64,000 nt of DNA from Pseudanabaena mucicola str. Chao 1806 (GCF_030323025.1 NZ_CP097329.1:2652001-2716000); one strand, 5' to 3'; positions 53,230-62,720 are shown, counted from the first letter of the stretch. Notes: generated from the letters alone by a model not told the origin. A program made the numbers and translations.

Positions 53230-55443
53230 TTATTTAATTGATAAGAGAGCGCCCTGAAAGTTACTTTCGTCGGTTATGGAACCTTTGGTGTCTGCACCAC
53301 GCAAATCTGCACCACGCAAATCTGCACCACGTAAATCTGCCCACTTTAGATCTGCATATTGTAAATTTGCGCCACGTAAATCTGCGCCACGCATATTGGC
53401 ATATTGGAAGTTTGTATGACTGCAATTACTGCCATTTAGAGCCACACCACTAAAATCTACCTGCGGTAATTCCACTTTAGCAAGGTAAGCACCACGCAAA
53501 TTTAAACCTGCAAAGTTACGTTGTCCAGTTTGATATTGAATGATTAATGTATTAGCGTTAATAGAATTAACATTAGCGATCGCTTCTGCTCCTAATGGAA
53601 CTAGCGCACTGCTACGAAGTGGTTCCATTGACAATCCATTCAAAGATGTATTTTGAGCATTGCGATCGCCTAATTCCTCAATAATCCTTAAGACCCCAAT
53701 GATTTGTCCGTTAGAGTCATGTACGAGAACCGTAGACATACTAATGCTAAGCCAACTACCATCTTGAATTTCAATATCCATATGCACTCTATCAAGGGGG
53801 CTACCAGCTAAAGTGTCAAGAATTGCAGTCTGTAATTCTGTTACTTGTGTTGAATTGGGATAACCCATGATTAAGGTATTTAACGCAAAGAGTTTTTCGG
53901 CAGCGGCATTGCAGAGCAGGATTTTCCCCTCAGGATTGATGATATCGATCGCGACGGGGACAGATTTTATTACCGCTTTTAAAAGCTCATTTGTCCGTTG
54001 GAGGCTTAATTCTGCTTCCCCTTTTTCACTGATATCAATGCATATACCATCAGCTATGGGTTGACCTGACTCTGTAAGATAGTAGCGTGCGATATTTTGT
54101 ACCCATTTCACCTCTCCCGAAATAGTAATAATCCGAAACTCATGGCGGAAATTAGCAAGTTTATCAAATCCGCCCTTAATCAGCGCTTTAAATTGATCCA
54201 AATCTTCAGGATGAATAAAGTCTATTAGCTCATAAGGATTAGAGAGGATATATCTAGGAGCAATACCCAATAAATCAACTAATCCATCACTAATGAATGG
54301 CATAGAAATACTTCCATCGGGATTCATAACCAGACGATAGACGATTGCAGGCATACTTGAAGTGATCGCATCCAATCTTATTTTACTTTCCTGCAATGCT
54401 GATTCTGCGCGTTTGCGTTCCGTAATGTCACGGGAGTTAATTACTAAGCCTTGGACATTAGGATCTTGCAAAAGGTTGCAGCACACTGACTCTAGATAAA
54501 CCCAGTTACCATTGATATGTTGATAGCGCATCACAATTGGGGTAGATACAGACATTTCATCAACTGATTGCGTGAGAAAACTTTGAAAATTCGGTAAGTC
54601 TTCGGGGTGAATAAATTTCACAAACTTCTTATCGATCACATCTTCAGGCATATAGCCTAGTGCTTTAATAATGGCAGGACTGCAATAGTGAATCGTCGTA
54701 TCTATATCAAGAATATTAACGATATCCGAAGAATGCTGCATGATAGCCCTAAGTTTGGCTTCATTACGAGCAAGACTCCGAGAAATCCGTCTTTGTTCTT
54801 CTCTTTCTACGCGGATCTGACGATCCATAAGATTGAGTTTGGCATTCATTTCAGCAACGCGAATCTCTAAACGTTGATGTGACTGTTGGAGCTTTTCTAC
54901 TTCCTGTTTGCGTTGGGTGATGTCTTGAACCCACCAACGCATTCCTGTGACCTTTCCATCAAGGGCACGAATGCTAATGATCTTAAAGCTAGCATCAAAG
55001 GGCTGTCCTGAGGGAAATCGCATCCGAAAGTCTAGGCTTTTAATATTTTGCCCGCGTTGAAGTTGCTCAATCAGATTTTGAAATTGATCTTTGTAGGATG
55101 GATAGACGAAATTCGCTAGATTTTTGCCAATGATATGGAAACCAAACATCAAGGTTGCAGCAAAGTTAGCTTCGGTGATATCACCATTAACATCAGTGAC
55201 AAAATATCCATCTGGGGCAAAGTCAAACAATTCTCGATATCGATCTAGTTCCCCTGCAACCGATCTCTGTGAAGTTTCTAGTTCTGTTAAGCTAGATTGC
55301 AGAGCAAGAACCGCTTTTTTTAAGGAAATGTTCTTTACTTCAATTTCGGCAGGAGTTGATACGGGTGATGTTACAATATGCTCCAGATCTTGCAGTTGCT
55401 GAATCGATGTTGCAAGCAATTCGAGACAAAGGTGCATTCCCAT
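53230..55443 (-). CDS. Multi-PAS sensor protein with C-terminal pentapeptide repeats
   Basis: 737 residues from ATG at 55443 (a TTG two codons upstream is possible). Four PAS domains are visible: ELFDFAPDGYFVTDVNGDIT (about 72), IMQHSSDIVNILDIDTTIHY (about 235), MPAIVYRLVMNPDGSISMPF (about 362) and IKSVPVAIDIINPEGKILLC (about 488). A coiled coil of about 45 residues follows PAS1. The end (about 645-725) is pentapeptide repeats, A(D/N)LRG type. No kinase, GGDEF, EAL or methyl-accepting domain follows, so output is probably by protein contact. It is cytoplasmic, with no membrane helices. Confidence 0.85.
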   Translation of the reverse strand: MGMHLCLELLATSIQQLQDLEHIVTSPVSTPAEIEVKNISLKKAVLALQSSLTELETSQRSVAGELDRYRELFDFAPDGYFVTDVNGDITEANFAATLMFGFHIIGKNLANFVYPSYKDQFQNLIEQLQRGQNIKSLDFRMRFPSGQPFDASFKIISIRALDGKVTGMRWWVQDITQRKQEVEKLQQSHQRLEIRVAEMNAKLNLMDRQIRVEREEQRRISRSLARNEAKLRAIMQHSSDIVNILDIDTTIHYCSPAIIKALGYMPEDVIDKKFVKFIHPEDLPNFQSFLTQSVDEMSVSTPIVMRYQHINGNWVYLESVCCNLLQDPNVQGLVINSRDITERKRAESALQESKIRLDAITSSMPAIVYRLVMNPDGSISMPFISDGLVDLLGIAPRYILSNPYELIDFIHPEDLDQFKALIKGGFDKLANFRHEFRIITISGEVKWVQNIARYYLTESGQPIADGICIDISEKGEAELSLQRTNELLKAVIKSVPVAIDIINPEGKILLCNAAAEKLFALNTLIMGYPNSTQVTELQTAILDTLAGSPLDRVHMDIEIQDGSWLSISMSTVLVHDSNGQIIGVLRIIEELGDRNAQNTSLNGLSMEPLRSSALVPLGAEAIANVNSINANTLIIQYQTGQRNFAGLNLRGAYLAKVELPQVDFSGVALNGSNCSHTNFQYANMRGADLRGANLQYADLKWADLRGADLRGADLRGADTKGSITDESNFQGALLSIK

Positions 55444-55606
55444 ATACAATCGATGTGTGAGTCAGTCATATAAGGCTTATATTAACATAGAGTTATTTTT
55501 CCCATTAGATTAAGGGTGTAAAATGCTCTTCCGCAAATGATATTATCCATATCTAGGATTTTGCATATCTGTAAGACATAGCAATTTAGGTTTTCTGATT
55601 TATACT

Positions 55607-55756
55607 CTGATGTTACGTGGAACAAATATCACCCTCACCCCCCTGCCCCCTCTCCCATCAAGGGAGAGGGGGAGCTAGACTAATTTCTTGTTCCTCTCTC
55701 CCTTAATGGGAGAGGGGCTAGGGGTGAGGGTCTTAGAAACTTCCACGTAACATCAG
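55607..55756. repeat. MITE-C with perfect 16-bp ends and 7-bp target duplication
   Basis: CTGATGTTACGTGGAA (55607-55622) is exactly inverted at 55741-55756. Directly outside, TTATACT is duplicated (55600-55606 and 55757-55763). Inside are nested GC-rich palindromes built from CCCTCACCCC and CCCTCTCCCATCAAGGGAGA. No frame is open. The sharp ends mark a recent or well-kept insertion. Confidence 0.88.
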
Positions 55757-55873
55757 TTATACTGTCTACCTGCTCTAGTTAATCCATTAGTATTAGGACT
55801 TACCGATTAGCCCAGTAATAAATTATGGGTTGAAAGCTTAAAACCACTGAAACGGGTTGATTATAGAGTTTCC

Positions 55874-55930
55874 TTAGTCTGCTTTAGCTAACTTGAGCTT
55901 TCAGCCAAGAACTTGAGTTCTTGGTTATTT
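55874..55930 (-). repeat. Dispersed repeat with AAGAACTCAAGTTCTTGG core, copy 2
   Basis: Reverse-strand match to 5226-5290. It ends beside the stop of the cyclase gene at 55937. A TTAGGACTTAC motif at 55794-55804 may be the other boundary. The rest of 55764-55936 holds nothing I recognise. Confidence 0.5.
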
Positions 55931-55936
55931 AGCATC

Positions 55937-58282
55937 CTATATATTTGTTATATTTGTTTGCCATTTCAGCCATGCTTTGAGGTGATCGGGAACTGTGGTG
56001 AAATGTACGTAAATTTGTCTAATGGGGTGTGATTGTTGTTTAGGAATTGTGGAATTATCCAGATCGCTTTCTAAGACTAAATCTCCAGTAACTGACTGAT
56101 CTAAGAACGCTGCCTGATTTGAGTGTTGATGTTTTAAGACTTTGGCATAGATTTCACCTTCAATCTCGGTCTTGTGAGTAGGCTCTTCTAAGGATTTTGG
56201 TACAGAAACTTGAAGATGAATTTTGAGGTTTGATAATACAGGTATATCCTGATCGGCAAAAATTTCTGCACCATAGGGTGATAGTCTTCGCAATTCTCCT
56301 GCAAAGATATCCGTACCAAGATGTTTCTCTTCTAAAATACGGAAGATTACTGGGATTGGAGTTTCTAATATTTGGAGAGATTCATTAATAGAAGGAAGTT
56401 CAAGATTATAAGTACTGCCAATTCCACAAACATCATAAATGGAAATAGGGTGAGATACTCCCTTAGGCTCCACTTGCATTGAGCCATTAGTTTTCACGAT
56501 ATCTTGTATTTCGTTATAGGTGGTTTCCGAAATTAAAATCTGTCCACCCACGGTATAGGATTCGATTCTTGCGGTGAGATTAACATGACTACCGACAACG
56601 GCATATTTAGCGCGAGACTGGGAACCAATATTTCCAGCAACTACTTCACCTGTGTTAATACCAATTCCCATCGCGATTTCAGGTAAGTTCATCTGAGTAA
56701 GCCTTTCATTAACAGCTCGCATAGCTAGTTGCATGGCAATTGCACTGGCGACCGCACGCGCCGCATCATCCTCACGATAAATGGGCGCACCAAACAATAC
56801 TAAAATCGCGTCACCAATAAATTCATCGATTGTGCCTTCATAGGTTGTGATTGCGTCTGTCATCGTTCCTAGAAAAACATTAAGAATTTCCACGACCTGT
56901 TCGGGGGGCATCTTTTCGGAAATTGTAGAAAAGCCGCGCAGGTCACACATGAGAATTGTCACTTTGCGGCGATCTCCTCCCAATTTCAAACCTTCAGGGG
57001 TTTCTAGTAAACTCTTAACGACTGCATCTGTTAAGTAACGGCTAAAGTAAGTCCGAATCTGTGCGGCGGTGATTGCCAAATAGCTAGTCACGATTACGCC
57101 ACCTCCCACGAAGCCAATCATGGCAGGCGCAAACGGTAACCACCAACCATAGGCAAAGGCAATAAAACAAGTCGCGAATAGGCTACTACCGACGATCAAG
57201 ACGCTGAGCGATCGCCCAATTAACACTTGAAGTTCACGATTCTGGGTTTTGACATTACGCCATTGCCAAATCAAAAGTGCACCTGCTAAAGACCAAACTA
57301 CTATCCACAATCCTTCCCAAGGTTTTTCCCAAGTCAGAATTCGTGAGCGTCCGTCAAGGGTGCTACTGAGAATATGGCTCACTATTTGGGTATGGACTTC
57401 AATCCCTGAAGTGAAAATGCGGGTACTACCAAGTCCGCTATCAAGGGGAGTGAAAAACCAATCCCTTAAACTGACAGCAGTTACGCCAATCATAACCACG
57501 CGATCACGCAATAAATCAGGAGCAATCCTTCCTTCGAGAACATCCGCCATCCGCACTATCCGAAAACCTTGCAATGATCGACGGTAGTTAATAATAAATT
57601 GATGTCCACCTACATCGACATGGCTATAACCACCATCACTACTGCGTAATCTAGGGGGATTGAGGGCTTGCTCAAAGGGAACTACTTTTTCTCCATCAAG
57701 GTATAGTAGCGCTATCTGCAAACTAAAACTTGTGGCAATTTTGCCATCAGGTAACCCTAAAGCCATTAATCCTCTACGAATCCTGCCATCGGCATCAACG
57801 GGAAGATTAATTGCACCAATTTGTTCAGCAGGAAGGGCTGGAGGTGGCTCGATGTTAGAACTAGTGATCGCAAAATTAGAACTTACTAAATCGGCAATTT
57901 TGGTTGCCCCAACCAGGTTTGGTGTACTTTTAAATAAGGATGCTAATTGTGAATAGCCAGTCCCAACGGGCTTATCACGGGCAAGATCTAAACCAATTGC
58001 ACGGGGTTTTTGTTGTCGAACCTTGTCTAATAATTGAGCTAGCAAAGCATCATCAATCGGCCAAGCATATTGTCGGACATCGGCTTCATCAATGCCAATA
58101 ATCACAATTCGACTGTCTGTAGTCTCAGGCGATCGCCATCGAAAAAACTGATCGAGCATCGCTAACTCAACTGGCTCTAGTGCCCCAATGAGTCGTAATC
58201 CGATTACAACCAAAGAAATAGCGGGTGTAGTGATCGCCACACCACGCCATTTCCATAGAAAATTTTTGAAGTGCCCAGCCAT
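55937..58282 (-). CDS. CHASE2-domain class III nucleotide cyclase
   Basis: 781 residues. After one N-terminal helix (about 16-36) comes an extracytoplasmic CHASE2 sensor (about 45-300) with IVIIGIDEADVRQYAWPIDD. Three helices follow (about 325-415), and a class III cyclase domain (about 440-620) contains TILMCDLRGFSTISEKMPPE (metal Asp), IDEFIGDAILVLFGAP (second metal Asp) and VGSHVNLTARIES (catalytic Asn and Arg). The usual adenine-selecting Lys is Glu in DEFIGD, so the product could be cGMP rather than cAMP. A C-terminal piece, GELRRLSPYGAEIFADQDIP (about 675), looks PilZ-like. It is a membrane signal transducer; the ligand is unknown. Confidence 0.88.
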   Translation of the reverse strand: MAGHFKNFLWKWRGVAITTPAISLVVIGLRLIGALEPVELAMLDQFFRWRSPETTDSRIVIIGIDEADVRQYAWPIDDALLAQLLDKVRQQKPRAIGLDLARDKPVGTGYSQLASLFKSTPNLVGATKIADLVSSNFAITSSNIEPPPALPAEQIGAINLPVDADGRIRRGLMALGLPDGKIATSFSLQIALLYLDGEKVVPFEQALNPPRLRSSDGGYSHVDVGGHQFIINYRRSLQGFRIVRMADVLEGRIAPDLLRDRVVMIGVTAVSLRDWFFTPLDSGLGSTRIFTSGIEVHTQIVSHILSSTLDGRSRILTWEKPWEGLWIVVWSLAGALLIWQWRNVKTQNRELQVLIGRSLSVLIVGSSLFATCFIAFAYGWWLPFAPAMIGFVGGGVIVTSYLAITAAQIRTYFSRYLTDAVVKSLLETPEGLKLGGDRRKVTILMCDLRGFSTISEKMPPEQVVEILNVFLGTMTDAITTYEGTIDEFIGDAILVLFGAPIYREDDAARAVASAIAMQLAMRAVNERLTQMNLPEIAMGIGINTGEVVAGNIGSQSRAKYAVVGSHVNLTARIESYTVGGQILISETTYNEIQDIVKTNGSMQVEPKGVSHPISIYDVCGIGSTYNLELPSINESLQILETPIPVIFRILEEKHLGTDIFAGELRRLSPYGAEIFADQDIPVLSNLKIHLQVSVPKSLEEPTHKTEIEGEIYAKVLKHQHSNQAAFLDQSVTGDLVLESDLDNSTIPKQQSHPIRQIYVHFTTVPDHLKAWLKWQTNITNI

Positions 58283-58421
58283 GCTAAAGTTCCTAATACA
58301 GCAGTTCCCAAATGGGGTAATTTGCTGGACATAATTTTAAAACCAGAGTCAAAACCCTTAGCATACAGGTTGTGTATTTCAAAGGTTTTGGGGTTTTACA
58401 TTTAATTGCACCCAGATAATT

Positions 58422-58505
58422 GCACACTTATTTGAAAACAGAGAAATAATCCTCAAAAGGAGGTTGAGTTTTCATTTTGCCTACGGCAAAATGAAAACCA
58501 CTATA
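58422..58505 (+). repeat. MITE-A, decayed copy
   Basis: It keeps the hairpin CATTTTGCCTACGGCAAAATG and the end GAAAACCACTATA but has diverged over the other half (GCACACTTATTTGAAAACA versus GTGTACTCATTTGAAAACA in the intact copy). It lies just before the DUF928 stop at 58509, between two reverse-strand genes. Confidence 0.7.
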
Positions 58506-58508
58506 GAT

Positions 58509-59324
58509 CTAATTTTTAGAAGAGGTCACACCTGATTTCTGTAAGACAAAATTAGCTTTAGTAACAAGGTCTTGAATCGTTGGCTTCGCCTGATCTGGAG
58601 GAGATGAGGGCTGAGTATTCTGGTCTTTAAACGCAACATTTAACATTTCAACCCATACACTTCTCACTTCCAAATTTTTAGGCACAGACGTTTGGGCTTC
58701 TGCTAATACTTGCAGCATATCAAACCAAATCCCTTCTTTAGCCAAAGATGCAGCTCGATCTATTGCCTTAGATGATTTTGATAGTTCCTCTACCAATTGC
58801 TTGCTTGGTAAAACCCGACGTAGCGATCCCTCAATAATTGTCAAGTTTTGGAGATCACTGAATTGCATACTCCATATATATACTTGACCAACTTCCAGAC
58901 TTGGCGCGTCATCGGGTAACTTGAATGCAATGATTCCTTCGTCATTATTAATCTCAAACTTCCTTTCATAGACTTTGTTCTGTTTTGATAAAGCAGCATC
59001 TTTATCCTTGTAAAGTCTAAATTTTGCTAATCCCCGAAATTTAGGAATTCGCAAATAAATTGTAGGTTGTTCGGAAATAGTTTGCGGAACTGGGGGGATA
59101 ACGATGCTCAACTGGGGTGTCAATGCAACGAATTGATTACCAGAACGCTTAGCTCCTGCTGCGGAAGTAAGAGGAGAGTCGAGATTGCTTGGTGGAATAT
59201 ATGTTACTCGGCGGGATTGAGCCTGAGCTTCAGAGTTAAAGAACCATAAAGGTGTAACGATGCTAGTGCTGGTAATTAAGCAAGAACAAACTGATGCTAT
59301 GAAGATTTTTTTTGATAAAGACAT
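58509..59324 (-). CDS. DUF928 domain exported protein
   Basis: 271 residues. An N-terminal signal peptide is seen (KKIFIASVCSCLITSTSIVT, cleavage probably after AQAQS). The DUF928 core (about 75-200) has LSIVIPPVPQTISEQPTIYL, KFRLYKDKDAALSKQNKVYE and VGQVYIWSMQFSDLQNLTII. Many cyanobacterial DUF928 genes lie next to CHASE2 proteins, as here: it is 226 bp upstream of the cyclase on the same strand. I infer a joint periplasmic sensing role, but no ligand is known. Confidence 0.88.
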   Translation of the reverse strand: MSLSKKIFIASVCSCLITSTSIVTPLWFFNSEAQAQSRRVTYIPPSNLDSPLTSAAGAKRSGNQFVALTPQLSIVIPPVPQTISEQPTIYLRIPKFRGLAKFRLYKDKDAALSKQNKVYERKFEINNDEGIIAFKLPDDAPSLEVGQVYIWSMQFSDLQNLTIIEGSLRRVLPSKQLVEELSKSSKAIDRAASLAKEGIWFDMLQVLAEAQTSVPKNLEVRSVWVEMLNVAFKDQNTQPSSPPDQAKPTIQDLVTKANFVLQKSGVTSSKN

Positions 59325-59755
59325 GATGCGATCGCCTCCAGAAAAAGTGCTCTATACAATTAATCTATAGATTTATGTCCTAAGCCTCAGTGTGCTCAAG
59401 ATCATAACCTTGAGATCCTAAATAGTAAGAATGCATTCTCTACAAAAAAGTTGCTTCAGACATTCGACTTAACATTACATTAGGAACATGCAGAAAAGAT
59501 TTTTGTAGTATGACCTCTCTGATCCATAGACAATTGGAGTCCTTATAGCAATCTTAAATGATCTGTGAGTAGCGTAAGTTTCGCTTAGCTAGGATAAGAC
59601 GATAGCTGAACTAAACCGATGATGGTCACAACTGAGTGGAGACTACTATATTAAACAGCATAACCGTCATAGCATTTCCCTGTCTAGTAAAGTAAGTTTT
59701 TTCCTACCTCCATCGGGGAATCAGACTTCTATACCTTGCTTGTTTTAAAAAAGCT

Positions 59756-59862
59756 CTAAGTAGCTCAACTTAATTAAAACCCAAACCGAGAGTTATGTTC
59801 CGCCCGCGTAGCAGGCGGAACATAACTTTCGGTTTCTAGTTTACTTATGTCTAGCTACTTAG
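59756..59862 (-). repeat. MITE-B, copy 2 (inverted)
   Basis: CTAAGTAGCTCAACTTAATT at one end and the reverse complement of CTAAGTAGCTAGACATAAGT at the other frame the central palindrome GTTCCGCCCGC/GCAGGCGGAAC. Compared with copies 1 and 3 it is turned around. It lies 78 bp upstream of petN, so it may influence that promoter. 59325-59755 holds no gene I can see. Confidence 0.8.
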
Positions 59863-59940
59863 CAACTTTAGTTATTTCCCTTAAGTACAGAAAAGCGTAT
59901 TATAGTATTTAGAAGAATTTATTTAAATCGTTACAAAAAT

Positions 59941-60030
59941 ATGGATATCTTGTCATTTGGTTGGTTTAGCTTGCTCGGTATGTTCACCCTATCGATCGCT
60001 TTTGTTGTCTGGGGACGTAACGGGCTATAA
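59941..60030 (+). CDS. petN: Cytochrome b6-f complex subunit VIII (PetN)
   Basis: A 29-residue single-helix subunit of the cytochrome b6f complex in thylakoids, needed for its assembly. The product is [20 protein letters not shown] followed by FVVWGRNGL. The start MDIL, the Trp-containing helix and the end VVWGRNG are diagnostic. It is too short for ordinary ORF cut-offs. It stands alone, followed by a hairpin terminator at 60056-60078. Confidence 0.96.
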   Translation: MDILSFGWFSLLGMFTLSIAFVVWGRNGL

Positions 60031-60055
60031 AATTTTTTGAGATAAATTCCGTATG

Positions 60056-60078
60056 AAAGGGGTGCATTGCGCCCCTTT
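60056..60078. terminator. Rho-independent terminator between petN and the XRE-GrpE gene
   Basis: AAAGGGGTGC (60056-60065) pairs with GCGCCCCTTT (60069-60078), allowing one G-T pair, around ATT, and TATTCTATT follows. It serves petN, and possibly the convergent gene ending at 60082. Confidence 0.8.
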
Positions 60079-60081
60079 ATT

Positions 60082-60735
60082 CTATTCAGTATCTGTACCT
60101 TTGATGATGACTATAGCGCGATACAACAACTTCTCCCCTTGCATATAGCCAATATAGCGAATAATCACAGGTGTCCCTACTGCAATTTCATCATTACCTT
60201 CCATCAATTGATGCCTTTGCGGATCGTAGGCGACCTCTGCCCCAACAGCACCGATCACAGAAATCTCCCATCTTTGTAAAAGTGTATCTAAAGGACGTAA
60301 TAGGGGCAGGATATTTTTAGCCAGCATATTCGGATTTTGCTGAGCGGCATAGGCAGCCGATGGCAATTGCAGCAGCAGAGATTCCAAGTGCTGAAGAGTT
60401 TCCCTTTCAAAATGCGATCGCAATTCCTTTTGTTGATTTGCTAGGGTTTGCTGTAAACGTTGATATTCGTCACGCAAAGCTGTGATTACCGAAACATTAG
60501 ATTCCCTATCAGTAGAGAAATCATAGTTAATAAAGTTGTCAATCAACTCTGTCAGATCGATTTGTAAAATAGAGGCTAACTTGGCTAAGTCGGCATATTT
60601 TAATGTTTTGGCATCTCCTTTTCGTAGGGTATCGATCGCCCGACGTGAGACACCTGTGCGTTCACTTAATAACTGAAAGCTAGATACACCAGCTAAATGC
60701 ATATATTGACGTAATATTTCCGTGCGATCACTCAT
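60082..60735 (-). CDS. XRE-type helix-turn-helix protein fused to a GrpE-like domain
   Basis: 217 residues. The N-terminal HTH (about 10-65) reads FQLLSERTGVSRRAIDTLRK and LKYADLAKLASILQIDLTEL. A long coiled coil follows (about 80-125, ALRDEYQRLQQTLANQQKEL). The C-terminal part, LLRPLDTLLQRWEISVIGAV and GAEVAYDPQRHQLMEG, resembles the beta domain and helix of GrpE nucleotide-exchange factors. It lacks the acidic GrpE N-terminus. A role in regulating, or responding to, DnaK is inferred, not shown. A second, separate grpE is expected elsewhere in the genome. Confidence 0.75.
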   Translation of the reverse strand: MSDRTEILRQYMHLAGVSSFQLLSERTGVSRRAIDTLRKGDAKTLKYADLAKLASILQIDLTELIDNFINYDFSTDRESNVSVITALRDEYQRLQQTLANQQKELRSHFERETLQHLESLLLQLPSAAYAAQQNPNMLAKNILPLLRPLDTLLQRWEISVIGAVGAEVAYDPQRHQLMEGNDEIAVGTPVIIRYIGYMQGEKLLYRAIVIIKGTDTE

Positions 60736-60943
60736 AGTTTTATTAGAATTTATAAAAATCTTATAGAGCTTTGCTTAGCAATGCTCTTTCTCAACTCAGG
60801 TTTGTAGTTTTCATATCTCTGAACCGTGTTAGCTTAGACTCCGATCAGTGAGCATTGGCTGAGCAAAACCGAAGCCACAGATACTTTAATTAATAGTAAA
60901 TCCCCCTAATGTCGGCTGAGCAAAGTCGAAACCAAAGATACAT

Positions 60944-61048
60944 TAAGTAGCTAGACATAAGTAGACTAAAAACCGAGAGTTTTGTTCCTTCCACGTAGCG
61001 GGCGGAACAAACTCTGGTTTTAGGTTTTAATTAAGTCGAGCTACTTAG
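60944..61048 (+). repeat. MITE-B, copy 3
   Basis: Same orientation as copy 1, with the ends TAAGTAGCTAGACATAAGTA and GAGCTACTTAG and a partly decayed central palindrome (GTTCCTTCCACGTAGC). It touches the pseudouridine synthase stop at 61050. Just upstream, 60850-60930 contains a doubled GGCTGAGCAAA...GAAxCCAxAGATAC unit. No gene lies in 60736-61049. Confidence 0.75.
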
Positions 61049-61049
61049 C

Positions 61050-62720
61050 TCAAAAAGGAACAGGGATTTGCAAATGGATTAATTTCTGCGATCGCGGATG
61101 TCTCAAAGTTAACTCCCGTGCATGGAGATGGAGACGACTTGTTGATACCTGACAACCATAGAGGCGATCGCCTAGAATTGGTATTCCTAAACCTCGTGGA
61201 TCGGCAGAGTGCAATCGTAATTGATGGGTACGTCCTGTTAAAGGAATAAACTCTAGGCGTGAATAATGTCCTTCATATCCCAATAGACGAAACTTGGTCA
61301 CACTTGGTTTGCCACGTTGAAAATTCACTTGTTGAAACGGTCGATTTTCAGGGTTACCCCATAAAGGTAAATCGATTATCCCATGCTTACTCACAACCAT
61401 ACCTGATAAAACCGCCTCATAGATTTTGGAGACTTCTCGCTTCTGGAATTGCTCACTCACATTACGAAGAGATTCTAAATCGAGAGCAAATAATAAAATC
61501 CCTGAAGTTTGGCGATCTAAACGATGTACTGGATAGAATTCTCTTTTATTACCAAACGATTGACGTAATCGGCTTAATACACTGTCTTGCGTATCTAAAT
61601 ATCGTCCAGGAATGGAGAGAAGTTCGGGAGGTTTCGCGATCGCCATTAAGTGATCATCTTCATAAATAATTTGGAGATTTGACGATACACAATCTCCAAA
61701 TATAGGCAGGGATGGGGAAGAACGTCTTCCTGATAGCAGAAATCCCATCAAAGGCTGACATCGCTCTGTACAAGCACCATAAAACTCGCCCTGGATTTTG
61801 TAGCCATCGGGTGAAGGATGACCCCACCAAAATTCTGCCATCGCTAAAGGCTTTAAGTCGTGGGTTGCCGCATAGTGCAACAATTTGGGAGCGCAACAGT
61901 CTCCTATTCCTGTCGGCATTGCTCCTTCGGTAATGATTTCTCGCAGCGATCGCGTTTCCCCTGTAAAGTTAGTTAAAACATAGGCATTGTGCATCTGAGT
62001 TTGCAAAGTCCGCGATAACTCCCGTCGTTGTTGTTTCAGAGCTTGCATTTTTGCCTCAGTCCTAGCAATCACCTTTTGTAAAGGTGAGAGAACTAAATCT
62101 CGATCGCGTTTAAAATTGCGTCTTGCCATCTTTTCCTGTTGGCTTTCCTTGTCTAACTCTTTGAGAGCAGCTTCTAATTCTGCGCCTGTTAACGATGTTA
62201 GTAATCGTGATCGTTTAATTTGCCTTTCCTGTTTAGATAACTGATGGCGATCGCGCAAGACCTGTAACTGTGATGCATATGCTTGTGATTTTTGTTCATA
62301 TTCCCAATGTTCGGGAATTTCGCTTAGTTCAATTAATTCTTGTTTGATTGCCGCTAATTTATTTAAAGTAATTGATTCTGCAATGGCAATTTTCTCGCGT
62401 CCTGCAATTGGTGGAACCCAGCCTTCAATTTGGCTTTTGCTATTGAGTAGACCAGAAAAAGCTTTGAGAACTAATTTTTCACCCATTGCTGATTCCACTA
62501 TTAACACACCATACATTTTGCCTTCTGTGCTATTTGGATAAATCTGTCCCAATGCTTGCATCAGTTTTTTGGCAATCACCTCCGCCTGCAAAGTCCGTGG
62601 CAGCCGCAATAGTTCCCCACTATAGGGACAAATCCCCTCATAACAATAGCTCACGACTTGATCGCTATCTGGAGCAAGTATGATGTCAGAAGCATCTAAT
62701 ATTTCTTCGATATGAGTCAC
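61050..62720 (-). CDS. RluA-family pseudouridine synthase with long N-terminal extension
   Basis: Isomerises uridine in rRNA or tRNA. The C-terminal catalytic domain (about 330-556) has [20 protein letters not shown], the signature [16 protein letters not shown] with the catalytic Asp (about residue 401), and [20 protein letters not shown]. The first 330 residues are an extension with a coiled coil (about 150-240) and a Cys-containing segment ([20 protein letters not shown]) found in cyanobacterial RluA relatives. The start at 62720 is GTG and overlaps the divergent selO start by 9 bp, so a later start is possible. The position modified is unknown. Confidence 0.88.
   Translation of the reverse strand: MTHIEEILDASDIILAPDSDQVVSYCYEGICPYSGELLRLPRTLQAEVIAKKLMQALGQIYPNSTEGKMYGVLIVESAMGEKLVLKAFSGLLNSKSQIEGWVPPIAGREKIAIAESITLNKLAAIKQELIELSEIPEHWEYEQKSQAYASQLQVLRDRHQLSKQERQIKRSRLLTSLTGAELEAALKELDKESQQEKMARRNFKRDRDLVLSPLQKVIARTEAKMQALKQQRRELSRTLQTQMHNAYVLTNFTGETRSLREIITEGAMPTGIGDCCAPKLLHYAATHDLKPLAMAEFWWGHPSPDGYKIQGEFYGACTERCQPLMGFLLSGRRSSPSLPIFGDCVSSNLQIIYEDDHLMAIAKPPELLSIPGRYLDTQDSVLSRLRQSFGNKREFYPVHRLDRQTSGILLFALDLESLRNVSEQFQKREVSKIYEAVLSGMVVSKHGIIDLPLWGNPENRPFQQVNFQRGKPSVTKFRLLGYEGHYSRLEFIPLTGRTHQLRLHSADPRGLGIPILGDRLYGCQVSTSRLHLHARELTLRHPRSQKLIHLQIPVPF

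Noticed and set aside
60850-60930. Doubled GGCTGAGCAAA...GAAACC unit as a possible CRISPR or operator array
   Set aside because: Only two imperfect units with no regular spacers; at most a small tandem duplication.
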